A DNA stretch of 64,000 nucleotides from Salibacterium salarium. GTDB taxonomy: Bacteria; Bacillota; Bacilli; Bacillales; Marinococcaceae. Of this stretch, positions 54,398-63,015 are shown piece by piece. The position numbers were made by a program, and so were the translations under genes. The number at the start of each line of letters is the position of its first letter. Position 1 is the stretch's first letter. The notes below the pieces were generated by a model. The model saw only the letters and a program-made list of their open reading frames with translations. It was not told where the DNA came from and made no database searches. The stretch spans positions 1,116,001 to 1,180,000 of the forward strand of contig NZ_JAUSUM010000001.1 in assembly GCF_030813635.1 (NCBI RefSeq). The letters run 5' to 3'.

Positions 54398-55900
54398 ATG
54401 ATTGATATCCTATTGAATACAGCAACCACGGAACGGCGCGGAGCTGTCAGAGAAAATGGGAAAATAAAAGAAATATTTATTGAACGACCGGCAGAAGAAC
54501 GGATTGCTGGAAGCATTTATAAAGGACGCGTAAAAGATGTGCTGCCGGGTATGCAAGCAGCTTTTGTCGATATTGGACGTAAAAAAAATGGTTTTTTGTA
54601 TCGGGACGAGTTAGTTGGATACAAGCTGTTAGATGAAGCTTATGAGGTAAAAGAAAAACGGAGTATATCTGAGTTTATTACTGAAGGACAAGAAGTTGTC
54701 GTGCAAGTAACCAAAGAAGAGTTTGGACAAAAAGGAGCACGTCTTACCGAAAACGTGTCTCTCTCGGGAAAATATACGGTGTATTTACCTGATGGTGGTT
54801 ATATAGGCGTCTCTAAAAAAATGTCAACAGAGGATAGCCGTGAAAAATGGCGGACTCAGGCGCAAAGGATGCTTCATAACCAAGAAGGTGTCATTATAAG
54901 AACGATTTGTGAACCGTTGGCTGAAGATATCGTTGCTGAAGATATCCGTTTTTTACGTGAGGATTGGGAACGGCTGATGAAGGATGCTAAAACAAAGCGC
55001 ACCCCAAGTCTTATCTATCAGGATGGTGGTATTGTCGAAAGAGTTTTGCGTGATTATCCGTTGGAACAAATTCAACAGATTATTATGGATCACCTTCCTG
55101 ATGTTCAATATGTTAAACGATTATTACGTTATGAAGAAAAAGATATAGAAAAAGTAGTTCACTATAAAGGGAATGAGAATCTTTTTTCCTCTCAAGGAGT
55201 GGAAAAGGAACTGGATAAAGCGTTAAAACCGACAGTATGGTTGAAAAACGGTGGATTTCTTATGATTGAAAAAACAGAAGCGTTGACCGTTATTGATGTG
55301 AATACAGGTCGCTATACGGGCAAGCAGGATTTAGAAGAAACAATTCGAAAAACAAATATAGAAGCAGCCGTTGAAATTGCAACACAATTGCGTTTACGGG
55401 ATATATCCGGTCTCATTGTGATTGATTTTATCGACATGAAAAAAGAAGAGAATAAAGAGACAGTGGTAAATACGTTAGAGCGTGAGTTAGGAAAAGATCG
55501 TACAAAAACGAATGTTGCCGGGATGAGTTCTTTAGGACTTGTCGAGATGACTCGTAAGAAAATACGAAAAGGCCTGGCAGATACATTACTGCAGGCGTGT
55601 GAACCTTGCAATGGTGCTGGATTGGTTTTTTCGGAGGAAGCGATTGCATACCAGATAGAACGTCTCCTGCATGAATATCGGGAAACAGAGGCTGAAGCGA
55701 TGGTATTGGAAGTACCGAAACGAGTGTACGAATGGCTCCACGACCAAGGCGCGCAATTTTTAAGTTCGTGGGAAAATCGATATCATTTCACGTTGTTTTT
55801 ATGTGGTTCCCCTTTTACTGAGAAGATAACGATTCGTTACAACGGAACAATACAAATCGCAAAGGACAGACTTGAAAGCTTAAAACGAGCTGGAGAATAA
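54398..55900 (+). CDS. rng: Ribonuclease G/E family endoribonuclease
   Basis: 500 residues. S1 domain (about 36-120: GSIYKGRVKDVLPGMQAAFV, GRKKNGFLYRDEL), catalytic DNase I-like domain with Asp in TVIDVNTGRYTG and in IVIDFIDMKK, and a C-terminal cysteine pair in CEPCNGAG that matches the zinc-link region. It processes rRNA and mRNA. B. subtilis lacks RNase E/G and uses RNase Y, but many halophilic and thermophilic bacilli keep this gene just before rplU. GAGGTGCC precedes ATG 54398. Confidence 0.93.
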   Translation: MIDILLNTATTERRGAVRENGKIKEIFIERPAEERIAGSIYKGRVKDVLPGMQAAFVDIGRKKNGFLYRDELVGYKLLDEAYEVKEKRSISEFITEGQEVVVQVTKEEFGQKGARLTENVSLSGKYTVYLPDGGYIGVSKKMSTEDSREKWRTQAQRMLHNQEGVIIRTICEPLAEDIVAEDIRFLREDWERLMKDAKTKRTPSLIYQDGGIVERVLRDYPLEQIQQIIMDHLPDVQYVKRLLRYEEKDIEKVVHYKGNENLFSSQGVEKELDKALKPTVWLKNGGFLMIEKTEALTVIDVNTGRYTGKQDLEETIRKTNIEAAVEIATQLRLRDISGLIVIDFIDMKKEENKETVVNTLERELGKDRTKTNVAGMSSLGLVEMTRKKIRKGLADTLLQACEPCNGAGLVFSEEAIAYQIERLLHEYRETEAEAMVLEVPKRVYEWLHDQGAQFLSSWENRYHFTLFLCGSPFTEKITIRYNGTIQIAKDRLESLKRAGE

Positions 55901-55911
55901 GCGGAACCGTG

Positions 55912-55940
55912 ATTGACAGAGGGATTGGGCTGTGGTATTA
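55912..55940 (+). promoter_or_regulatory. rplU: Sigma-A promoter of rplU-prp-rpmA
   Basis: TTGACA (55912-55917), 17 nt, TATTAT (55935-55940). Almost consensus, as expected for ribosomal protein genes. Confidence 0.85.
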
Positions 55941-55946
55941 TTTCTT

Positions 55947-56049
55947 TTGTTAGTTGTTTGGTTTGCACCCAAACTTCAACCGCGCATATACAGGTTATAA
56001 GTCCGAGAGGCACCTGTGTTGGCGAGTCTAAGTCATAGGAGGTGCTGAT
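55947..56049 (+). ncRNA. Ribosomal protein L21 leader
   Basis: About 100 nt of structured leader between the promoter and rplU. It shows GTTTGG/CCAAAC pairing (TTGGTTTGCACCCAAAC near 55955-55975) and CAGGT/ACCTG pairing (from 55990 to 56015). Position and general shape match the L21 leader known in Bacillus, which probably mediates feedback by L21. The assignment was made by position and pairing only; the Rfam model would test it. Confidence 0.7.
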
Positions 56050-56358
56050 ATGTACGCTATTATTGAAACCGGTGGTAAACAGGTGAAAGTGGAAGAAGGT
56101 CAAGAGATTTATATTGAAAAACTGGACGCTTCCCAAGATGAGACTGTAACGTTTGACAACGTTGTTTTCGTTGGCGGCGATGATGTTAAGGTAGGTTCTC
56201 CTTTTGTTGATGGCGCAAAAGTCACAGGAAAAGTAGACAAACACGGTCGTCAAAAGAAAATCACGGTATTTAAATTCAAAAAAAGAAAAAAATACCGTCG
56301 TAAACACGGTCACCGTCAACCATATACCAAAGTGGTTATTGACAAAATTGAAGCATAA
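56050..56358 (+). CDS. rplU: 50S ribosomal protein L21
   Basis: 102 residues, normal size. [20 protein letters not shown] is the bL21 start; the C-terminal [19 protein letters not shown] is the basic rRNA-binding tail. First gene of the rplU-prp-rpmA unit. AGGAGGTG precedes ATG 56050. Confidence 0.99.
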   Translation: MYAIIETGGKQVKVEEGQEIYIEKLDASQDETVTFDNVVFVGGDDVKVGSPFVDGAKVTGKVDKHGRQKKITVFKFKKRKKYRRKHGHRQPYTKVVIDKIEA

Positions 56359-56369
56359 GGTCGACTGCC

Positions 56370-56699
56370 ATGATTAACGTAAAGGTAGACCGCAACGATA
56401 CGAAACGTATTACTGCTTTCTCCATGTCCGGTCACGCTGACAGTGGACCATATGGATATGATCTTGTCTGTGCTGGAGCTTCTGCTGTCTCATTTGGAAC
56501 GGTTAATGCCATTGATGCCTTATGTGAAGTAGAGCTTGATGTGGATATGGCTGATGAAGGTGGTTACATTCATTGTGTGGTACCTGGTCATGTGACAGGG
56601 CACGTCAGCAACGAGGTGCAGTTGCTTTTAGAAGGAATGCTCGTCTCGTTGCAAACAATCGCTAATGAGTACAGCGATTATATACAAATTTCAGATTAA
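56370..56699 (+). CDS. prp: Ribosomal-processing cysteine protease Prp
   Basis: 109 residues (YsxB family). Catalytic His22 in MSGHADSG and Cys34 in LVCAGASAVSFGTVNAI, at the same numbers as recalled for the S. aureus enzyme. Prp removes the N-terminal extension of L27, encoded next, and the required cleavage site is present there. Lies between rplU and rpmA as in other Firmicutes. Confidence 0.96.
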   Translation: MINVKVDRNDTKRITAFSMSGHADSGPYGYDLVCAGASAVSFGTVNAIDALCEVELDVDMADEGGYIHCVVPGHVTGHVSNEVQLLLEGMLVSLQTIANEYSDYIQISD

Positions 56700-56714
56700 T
56701 AGGAGGTGAGAAAT

Positions 56715-57017
56715 ATGTTGAAATTGGATCTCCAATTTTTCGCCCAGAAAAAAGGTGTAGGTAGTACGAAAAACGGTCGTGATTCGATCGCAAAACGCCT
56801 TGGACCAAAACGTGCAGACGGTCAGCACGTAACTGGCGGATCTATCCTTGTACGTCAACGCGGCACTAGCATTTATCCTGGTGAGAACGTGGGTAAAGGC
56901 GGTGACGACACGCTTTTCTCTAAAGTAGACGGCGTGGTAAGGTTTGAACGCGTTGGTAAAAAACGTAAGCAAGTGAGCGTTTACGCAAATGAATCAAAGC
57001 AGGTTCAAGAAGCGTAA
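56715..57017 (+). CDS. rpmA: 50S ribosomal protein L27 with Prp-cleaved extension
   Basis: 100 residues. The N-terminus MLKLDLQFF then [15 protein letters not shown] shows the Firmicute-type extension; cleavage by Prp after Phe9 exposes the functional Ala-Gln-Lys-Lys end that reaches the peptidyl transferase centre. [20 protein letters not shown] is the bL27 core. ATG 56715 follows AGGAGGTGAG; the frame is open to 56706. Confidence 0.99.
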   Translation: MLKLDLQFFAQKKGVGSTKNGRDSIAKRLGPKRADGQHVTGGSILVRQRGTSIYPGENVGKGGDDTLFSKVDGVVRFERVGKKRKQVSVYANESKQVQEA

Positions 57018-57026
57018 CGTCAAAGA

Positions 57027-57057
57027 AAACGTCTCATTATTTAATGAGGCGTTTTTT
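57027..57057 (+). terminator. rpmA: Terminator after rpmA
   Basis: AACGTCTCATT (57028-57038) pairs with AATGAGGCGTT (57043-57053, one G-U), followed by seven T. Confidence 0.9.
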
Positions 57058-57221
57058 TATGTACATATAAATAAAAATAACGTGCGCATAAGAGGATAAC
57101 GTATAATATAAACAACCATTGTCGAATGTATGCTTTTTGACAAATGTAAAAATAGCTTTCAAGGTTATATGGACAAGTTTATACTGAAAAAAGAGATAAA
57201 TGTAAAAAAAGGAGGAGACAA

Positions 57222-57962
57222 ATGAAAATCACTGTAGTAGGTTATTGGCACGCTTTTCCGGAAGCTGGAGAAGCAACATCTGGGTATTTGATTGAAGAAG
57301 ATGGATTCAAAGTATTAATGGATTGCGGCAGTGGAGTTGCGTCTCAAGTACAGCACTACTGCGATTTGGGCGAACTGGATGCAGTTGTTATTTCTCACTA
57401 TCATGATGACCACGTATCTGATATAGGATCGTTTCATTATTATCGTTTGTTGCAGCCTCATATTTCTACATCTCCACAAAAACCTTTTACGATTTATGGC
57501 CACAGGGAAGACTCCGAAGCTTTTGAAAAATTGTCGTTTGAAGGTAAAGTGAATACTCAAGCTTATAAAGCAAATCAATCGCTACAGATAGGCCCCTTTA
57601 CGTTTCACTTTTATAAAACAACACACCCTGTTCCTTGTTATGCGATGAGAATAGAAACGCAGCATTCAACACTTTTTTACACAGCAGACACAGGATTCAC
57701 AACAGAAATTGCTCAAGCAGCAGCAGGTGCAGATTTACTAATTGCTGAATCGAGCTTCTATAAAGGACAAGACAGCTCGCCATTCGGTCATATGACAAGT
57801 GAAGAGGCGGGTCAAATGGCAGGTCTTGCAAAAGTTCCAGCTTTATTGTTAACACACCTGCCACACTTTGGTGATCATAAACAACTTGTAATAGAGGCGC
57901 AAAATGAGTGTCCGGATACTCATGTCGAAACAGCATCATCTGGCTGGTCTAAAAATATATAA
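57222..57962 (+). CDS. Metallo-beta-lactamase-fold hydrolase, YhfI-like
   Basis: 246 residues, single-domain MBL fold. Metal motif SHYHDDHVSDIG (HxHxDH), further ligands in CYAMRIETQHSTLFYTADTG and LLLTHLPHF; GEATSGYLIEEDGFKVLMDC is typical of the YhfI/RNase-Z-like branch. Substrate is unknown; related proteins are phosphodiesterases. AAAGGAGGAG precedes ATG 57222. Flanked by terminators, so monocistronic. In B. subtilis the position after rpmA is taken by spo0B-obg, so gene order diverges here. Confidence 0.85.
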   Translation: MKITVVGYWHAFPEAGEATSGYLIEEDGFKVLMDCGSGVASQVQHYCDLGELDAVVISHYHDDHVSDIGSFHYYRLLQPHISTSPQKPFTIYGHREDSEAFEKLSFEGKVNTQAYKANQSLQIGPFTFHFYKTTHPVPCYAMRIETQHSTLFYTADTGFTTEIAQAAAGADLLIAESSFYKGQDSSPFGHMTSEEAGQMAGLAKVPALLLTHLPHFGDHKQLVIEAQNECPDTHVETASSGWSKNI

Positions 57963-57983
57963 CAACGACTTAATTTTTGGATG

Positions 57984-58023
57984 AAGTCTCCAATCCGCAT
58001 GTAGAGGGTTGGAGACTTTTTTT
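57984..58023 (+). terminator. Terminator after the MBL-fold gene
   Basis: AAGTCTCCAA (57984-57993) pairs with TTGGAGACTT (58009-58018), extended by CC/GG, with seven or more T. Confidence 0.92.
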
Positions 58024-58089
58024 ATAACGAATTTCAGGCGATTTTCTTGTGTGATTTTGAAAACTATATCGGACCAATTTGATCAAAGA

Positions 58090-58149
58090 TTTACAAGATA
58101 CAATATTTATTTACAAAATCTTAACACCAGCACCATGTATGCTTAATAT
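58090..58149 (+). promoter_or_regulatory. pstS: Pho box and promoter of the pst operon
   Basis: TTTACA at 58090-58095 and 58110-58115 and TTAACA at 58121-58126 lie in direct repeat with about 11-base (5-base gap) phasing, like the TT(A/C/T)ACA repeats bound by PhoP. TTAACA (58121-58126), 17 nt, TAATAT (58144-58149) forms the promoter, with the PhoP sites over the -35 region. Phosphate starvation induction is therefore likely. Confidence 0.7.
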
Positions 58150-58237
58150 TCCTCTCCTATACTTGTCCTTGTGAGTGGGGAGAGGAACACACTCCTTTAA
58201 AACTATTAACCTACAGAAAAAAGAGGAGGAATTACTC

Positions 58238-59257
58238 GTGAGCATGAAAAAAGTATGGATGCTCTTAGCACTAGTAGCCGTTATGGTATTTGCGGTAGCT
58301 TGTGGAGAAGGAGAGACAGATGAAACCGATGATACAGGATCAACAGAGGAAGACGGTACAGAGGAAGAAACTTCTGGTGATGGTTCGGAAGAAGAAGTTT
58401 CTGCTGAAGAAGGAGAACTAACCGGAGAAGTGGCAATTGACGGATCTTCTACAGTGTTCCCGATTATGGAAGCAATCTCTGAAGAATATACAGCAGAAGA
58501 GCCAGATGTTCAAGCCCCTGTAGGAGTTTCCGGATCCGGCGGCGGATTTGAAAAATTCATCGCTGGGGAAACAGATTTAAGTAATGCTTCTCGTGAAATA
58601 AAAGATGAAGAAGCTGAGGCACTAGAGGAAAATGGAATCGATTTTTTTGAAATGCCGCTTGCTTATGATGGTCTATCGGTCGTAGTGAGTCAAGAAAATG
58701 ACTTTGTTGACCATCTAACTGTGGAAGAATTGAAACAAATATGGGTTGACGGTGGCGCTGAAACATGGAATGACGTTCGCGACGAATGGCCGGAAGAGCC
58801 AATTGAACGTTTTGCTCCAGGTACAGATTCCGGCACATTTGACTACTGGAATGAAGTAATCCTTGAAGATGAAGATATTAATCGTAACGCTCAAATGTCT
58901 GAAGATGATAATGTACTCGTAACCGGTGTGCAAGGAAGTCAATATGCAACAGCATTTTTTGGATACGCCTATTACGCTGAAAACAAAGATAGTTTGAAAG
59001 TCGTTCCGGTTGATAATGGAGATGGACCAGTCGAGCCATCTGAAGAGACAATTAATGACGGCTCTTATGCTCCATTATCACGTCCTTTGTTCACTTATGT
59101 GAAAGAGGAATCTCTGCAGGAACCGCAAGTTGTTGACTACGTGAAATTCCTTAATGAGAATGCCGGTGATATGGCACTTGAAGTTGGTTATGTTAATTTA
59201 ACGGAAGAAGAATATGATGAAAACATGGAAAAAATAGAAGAAGTAGCAGGAGAATAA
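58238..59257 (+). CDS. pstS: Phosphate ABC transporter substrate-binding lipoprotein
   Basis: 339 residues from GTG 58238, eight bases after AGGAGG. Lipoprotein signal: KKVWMLLALVAVMVFAVAC with Cys at about 21. An acidic linker of about 45 residues (TDETDDTGSTEEDGTEEET) precedes the PBP domain. Phosphate ligands lie in IDGSSTVFPIMEAISEEY, VSGSGGGFEKFIAGETDLSN, and FAPGTDSGTFDYWNEVI. PstS catches phosphate outside the membrane and gives it to PstCA. A hairpin follows the gene, giving more PstS than permease. Confidence 0.96.
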   Translation: MSMKKVWMLLALVAVMVFAVACGEGETDETDDTGSTEEDGTEEETSGDGSEEEVSAEEGELTGEVAIDGSSTVFPIMEAISEEYTAEEPDVQAPVGVSGSGGGFEKFIAGETDLSNASREIKDEEAEALEENGIDFFEMPLAYDGLSVVVSQENDFVDHLTVEELKQIWVDGGAETWNDVRDEWPEEPIERFAPGTDSGTFDYWNEVILEDEDINRNAQMSEDDNVLVTGVQGSQYATAFFGYAYYAENKDSLKVVPVDNGDGPVEPSEETINDGSYAPLSRPLFTYVKEESLQEPQVVDYVKFLNENAGDMALEVGYVNLTEEEYDENMEKIEEVAGE

Positions 59258-59261
59258 AAAA

Positions 59262-59297
59262 AGAAAGGTAGGATGCCTGCATCTTACCTTTCTATTT
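59262..59297 (+). terminator. Hairpin between pstS and pstC
   Basis: AGAAAGGTAGGATG (59262-59275) pairs with CATCTTACCTTTCT (59280-59293, one G-U) around a 4-base loop; weak T tract (ATTTT). Probably an attenuator that favours pstS. Confidence 0.75.
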
Positions 59298-59396
59298 TCC
59301 CATCATTTGTGATAGGAACGACAGCAGACCAGCTTATGCTGCAAATAAACGTTACTATGTTATCTGAAACACCGTGAAACTCAAGGGGGATGCGTG

Positions 59397-60335
59397 ATGA
59401 AAAACAGTTCCAAAACCTCAGTAAATAAAATGATAGAAGAAAAAGCTTCAAAAAAAGGGATGACGAACTTTGCTGAAAGCTTTATGCCGAAAGTTTTTTT
59501 ATTTTGTGCCATTGTTTCTATTTTAACAACAGTAGGTATTGTATTAACTCTTTTATTTGAAACATTCACTTTTTTTAGTGAAATTTCGTTCATGGAATTT
59601 ATTACAAGCCCCGATTGGTATCCAATGTTTGGAGATCCAGACTTTGGGATTCGTCCCCTCATTCTAGGTACGCTTACAATAGCGGGAATAGCAATGTGTG
59701 TTGCCATACCAATTGGACTAGCCTCTGCCATTTATTTGAGTGAATATGCATCGGATAAAGTAAGACGAATTGTTAAACCAATTCTAGAAGTACTAGCAGG
59801 AATTCCTACTATTGTGTATGGTTTCTTTGCGCTCACATTTATTACTCCGATACTTCAAGCCTTAATACCAGGTCTGTCCATTTATAATGCACTAAGCCCT
59901 GGATTAGTAATGGGGGTAATGATTATCCCTATGGTTGCTTCGTTATCCGAAGATGCAATGAGTTCCGTTCCTCAATCAATGCGAGAAGGAGCATTTGCGC
60001 TAGGAGCAACGCGATTTGAAGTGGCTGCAAAAGTAGTACTCCCGGCAGCTCTTTCCGGAATAATAGCTTCGTTTGTTTTAGCTATTTCAAGAGCAATTGG
60101 AGAAACAATGATTGTTACGGTTGCCGGAGGAGCAAACCCAACTACTGATCTTGATATTACATCTTCTATGCAGACAATGACTGCTTATATCGTACAAGTA
60201 AGCTTGGGAGATGCAGGGTTTGGAACCACCGTATACTACAGCATATACGCGGTTGGTATGACCTTATTTATATTCACTCTAATTATGAATATTGTTGCTC
60301 ACTTCATCTCGAAACGATTTAGGGAGGTATATTGA
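59397..60335 (+). CDS. pstC: Phosphate ABC transporter permease PstC
   Basis: 312 residues, six membrane helices. The cytoplasmic coupling (EAA) loop reads MREGAFALGATRFEVAAKVVLPAA with the conserved G, and the Pst-type segment LSRAIGETM appears as AISRAIGETMIVTVAGG. ATG 59397 lies seven bases after AAGGGGG. The stop codon overlaps the pstA start. Confidence 0.96.
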   Translation: MKNSSKTSVNKMIEEKASKKGMTNFAESFMPKVFLFCAIVSILTTVGIVLTLLFETFTFFSEISFMEFITSPDWYPMFGDPDFGIRPLILGTLTIAGIAMCVAIPIGLASAIYLSEYASDKVRRIVKPILEVLAGIPTIVYGFFALTFITPILQALIPGLSIYNALSPGLVMGVMIIPMVASLSEDAMSSVPQSMREGAFALGATRFEVAAKVVLPAALSGIIASFVLAISRAIGETMIVTVAGGANPTTDLDITSSMQTMTAYIVQVSLGDAGFGTTVYYSIYAVGMTLFIFTLIMNIVAHFISKRFREVY

Positions 60336-61237
60336 TGAAAGTTGCTGAACAAGAAGCACTAAATAAATCAGAGCGGGTAGGAAAAACTGCAAAATTATCC
60401 GGCCGACAATTAAAAAATAAAATATTTAAAGGGTTATTCATTGGAGCAACAGGTTTTAGTATTTTAATGCTCTTGATATTAATCATTCGGATATTGACTC
60501 AAGGACTTGGTTATTTAGATTGGGATTTATTATCATCCTATGCGTCAAGAAATCCAGAAGACGCCGGTATTTTATCAGCATTTGTAGGTACCATTTGGCT
60601 GATGGGAGTGACTGCTCCTATTTCTTTTATATTAGGAGTCGGTACAGCTATATATTTAGAAGAATACGCAGGAAAAAATCGATTTACTGCGTTGATCCAA
60701 ATGAATATTTCCAACTTAGCTGGTGTACCTTCGGTTGTGTTCGGACTGCTGGGATTAACAATATTTGTTCGTGAAATGTCTCTAGGACGCAGCGTAATAG
60801 CTGGCGGGTTAACAATGGCTCTCTTGATTCTGCCGATAATTGTTGTCGCTTCTCAAGAGGCAATACGCTCTGTTCCAAATAATCTTAAAGAAGCTTCATA
60901 TGCAATGGGAGCATCCAATTGGCAAACAGTCTATCGAGTTGTACTGCCAGCGGCTATACCCGGAATTTTAACAGGAAATATTTTAGCCTTGTCTCGTGCT
61001 ATTGGTGAAACAGCACCGCTGATTATGATAGGGGCACTGACTTATATTGCCTTTTTACCAGAGGGATTATTGTCTCAATTTACTGTAATGCCGATTCAAA
61101 TCTTTAATTGGACGAGTCGGCCTCAAGAAGAATTTCATCTTGTCGCTGCCTCGGGGATTATTATTCTATTACTCATGCTATTGATAATGAATTCAGTTGC
61201 TGTGTGGATACGTAACAAATTTCAACGTCGATTTTAA
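60335..61237 (+). CDS. pstA: Phosphate ABC transporter permease PstA
   Basis: 300 residues, six membrane helices. The coupling loop is [39 protein letters not shown] is the PstA version of the conserved Arg/Glu helix. Forms the membrane channel with PstC. ATG 60335 follows AGGGAGG and shares one base with the pstC stop codon. Confidence 0.96.
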   Translation: MKVAEQEALNKSERVGKTAKLSGRQLKNKIFKGLFIGATGFSILMLLILIIRILTQGLGYLDWDLLSSYASRNPEDAGILSAFVGTIWLMGVTAPISFILGVGTAIYLEEYAGKNRFTALIQMNISNLAGVPSVVFGLLGLTIFVREMSLGRSVIAGGLTMALLILPIIVVASQEAIRSVPNNLKEASYAMGASNWQTVYRVVLPAAIPGILTGNILALSRAIGETAPLIMIGALTYIAFLPEGLLSQFTVMPIQIFNWTSRPQEEFHLVAASGIIILLLMLLIMNSVAVWIRNKFQRRF

Positions 61238-61254
61238 AAAATAAAGAGGTGTTA

Positions 61255-62082
61255 ATGATGCTAGCAAGTGAAGATAAAAGTAAAGTAGACATGAACGACA
61301 TGATTCAAAGAGATACAGAAGAAGACAGACAATCTGTGTATAGGGTGGACGAATTAAATCTTTGGTATGGAGAAGACCAAGCATTAAAAAACGTCGAAAT
61401 GGATATACCGGAAAATCAAGTGACAGCTATTATCGGTCCTTCCGGGTGTGGGAAATCAACGTTTATAAAAACACTTAATCGTTTAACAGAGATGGTTCCA
61501 TCAGTTAAAACAACAGGCGGTATTTATTACAGAGACCAAAATATTTTTGATAAAAAATATAAAGTAGAACTCCTTAGAACCAAAGTGGGAATGGTTTTTC
61601 AAAATCCAAACCCATTCCCTAAATCCATTTATGAAAACATTGTATATGGTCCAAAAATTCATGGGATAAAAGATAAAAAAGTGTTAGATGAAATCGTTGA
61701 AAATAGTTTAAGAGGGGCTGCGTTGTGGGATGAAGTGAAAGATCGCCTAAAAGAAAACGCATTTGGACTTTCAGGTGGACAACAACAACGTCTTTGTATA
61801 GCTAGATGTCTTGCTGTTGAACCAGATGTACTGCTTATGGATGAACCAACGTCGGCACTTGATCCGATTTCAACCCTTAAAATCGAAGAGCTCGTTCAAG
61901 AGTTAAAAAAGAATTACAGCATTATTATTGTAACGCACAACATGCAACAAGCCGGAAGAATTTCAGACAACACTGCTTTTTTTCTTAACGGAGAAGTGGT
62001 GGAGTATGATAAAACGTCCAAGATTTTTTCATCTCCGGAAGATAAACGTACAGAAGATTATATTTCCGGAAGATTTGGTTAA
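61255..62082 (+). CDS. pstB: Phosphate ABC transporter ATPase PstB
   Basis: 275 residues. Walker [19 protein letters not shown]-loop [19 protein letters not shown], signature [13 protein letters not shown], Walker [16 protein letters not shown]-loop [31 protein letters not shown] is the PstB-specific stretch. An N-terminal extension of about 25 charged residues precedes the domain. ATG 61255 or 61258 after AAAGAGGTG. Confidence 0.97.
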   Translation: MMLASEDKSKVDMNDMIQRDTEEDRQSVYRVDELNLWYGEDQALKNVEMDIPENQVTAIIGPSGCGKSTFIKTLNRLTEMVPSVKTTGGIYYRDQNIFDKKYKVELLRTKVGMVFQNPNPFPKSIYENIVYGPKIHGIKDKKVLDEIVENSLRGAALWDEVKDRLKENAFGLSGGQQQRLCIARCLAVEPDVLLMDEPTSALDPISTLKIEELVQELKKNYSIIIVTHNMQQAGRISDNTAFFLNGEVVEYDKTSKIFSSPEDKRTEDYISGRFG

Positions 62083-62099
62083 AAGGAGGGCGTTTCATT

Positions 62100-62750
62100 A
62101 TGGGGGTAAGAGGGTCGTATGAGCAAGAATTAAATCAGCTAAAAAAAGATTTGTTTGTAATGGGAGAACAAGTCATACAAGCCTTTTCTGCGTCTATTAA
62201 TCTATTACAAACACAAGACAAATTAGAAATGGAACAATTAATTGAGAACGATGCGAAAATTAATCAAGCAGAACTGACAATTCATGATGATGCCACGATG
62301 ATGATTGCCAGGCAGCAACCGGTGGCAACTGATTTACGAACTACGATTGTAGCTTTAAAAATATCCAGTGATTTAGAGAGAGTTGGAGATCTAGCAGTTG
62401 ATATTGTCAAAGCTTCAAGACGTATGGAAGAAAAAAAGAATGAAGAAGAAATTAATGCGATATTAGAAATGGCAGAAGTGGCACAAGACATGTTAAAGAA
62501 GGCAATGCTTGCTTATCAGGAGAGAGATATGATGAAAGCTCAGCAGATTGCCACCATGGATGACACCGTTGATAAGAAATATCGTCTTTATATTCAAAGT
62601 CTGTTTACCCTTACGGATGAAACGAATGCTGAGCAAACGACCCAATTAGCTTTTATAGGAAGATATGTTGAAAGAATAGCAGATTACGCAACAAACCTTG
62701 CCGAATGGATTGTGTATGAATCAAGTGGTAAACATTTTGATTTAAATTAA
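62100..62750 (+). CDS. phoU: Phosphate signalling regulator PhoU
   Basis: 216 residues, two three-helix PhoU repeats. Each carries the metal-binding motif: SSDLERVGDLAVDIVKASRR near 100 and GRYVERIADYATNLAEWIVY near 195 (E-x2-(G/A)D patterns). PhoU restrains Pst transport and Pho signalling when phosphate is plentiful. AAAGGAGGG precedes ATG 62100. The last gene of the pst operon. Confidence 0.96.
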   Translation: MGVRGSYEQELNQLKKDLFVMGEQVIQAFSASINLLQTQDKLEMEQLIENDAKINQAELTIHDDATMMIARQQPVATDLRTTIVALKISSDLERVGDLAVDIVKASRRMEEKKNEEEINAILEMAEVAQDMLKKAMLAYQERDMMKAQQIATMDDTVDKKYRLYIQSLFTLTDETNAEQTTQLAFIGRYVERIADYATNLAEWIVYESSGKHFDLN

Positions 62751-62766
62751 TAATTATAGAAGAAAG

Positions 62767-62810
62767 TTGTCCGATAGAGTGGATGTTTTCACTTAACGGG
62801 CAATTTTTTT
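62767..62810 (+). terminator. phoU: Terminator after phoU
   Basis: TTGTCCG (62767-62773) pairs with CGGGCAA (62797-62803, one G-U), inner AGTG/CACT stem, then seven T. Confidence 0.8.
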
Positions 62811-62916
62811 ATGTTGGAAGAAAAAACTGGATCTTTTAGAAGAAGTATTTTTTAGTAATATAGGTATATATAACTGGTTAATTAGTCACTATCCGCAAAA
62901 AAGAAGTGCTAGTTAT

Positions 62917-62942
62917 GAAATTTTTCATATATTAACCGATAT
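62917..62942 (+). promoter_or_regulatory. cheA: Candidate sigma-D promoter of cheA
   Basis: GAAA (62917-62920), 14 nt, ACCGATAT (62935-62942). The -10 element fits the motility sigma factor consensus GCCGATAT in seven of eight positions; the -35 is weaker (TAAA expected). It lies about 75 bases before the cheA start. Confidence 0.5.
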
Positions 62943-63015
62943 AAAAGTAGTAAAATGAAATGAGAGCAGAAAGAGAGTCGGATAAATAGATAGGAGTTCT
63001 AGGGAGGGTTAAACG

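Noticed and set aside
54398-55900. Possible RNase E rather than RNase G
   Set aside because: At 500 residues there is no C-terminal scaffold region; the short form is called RNase G/E family.
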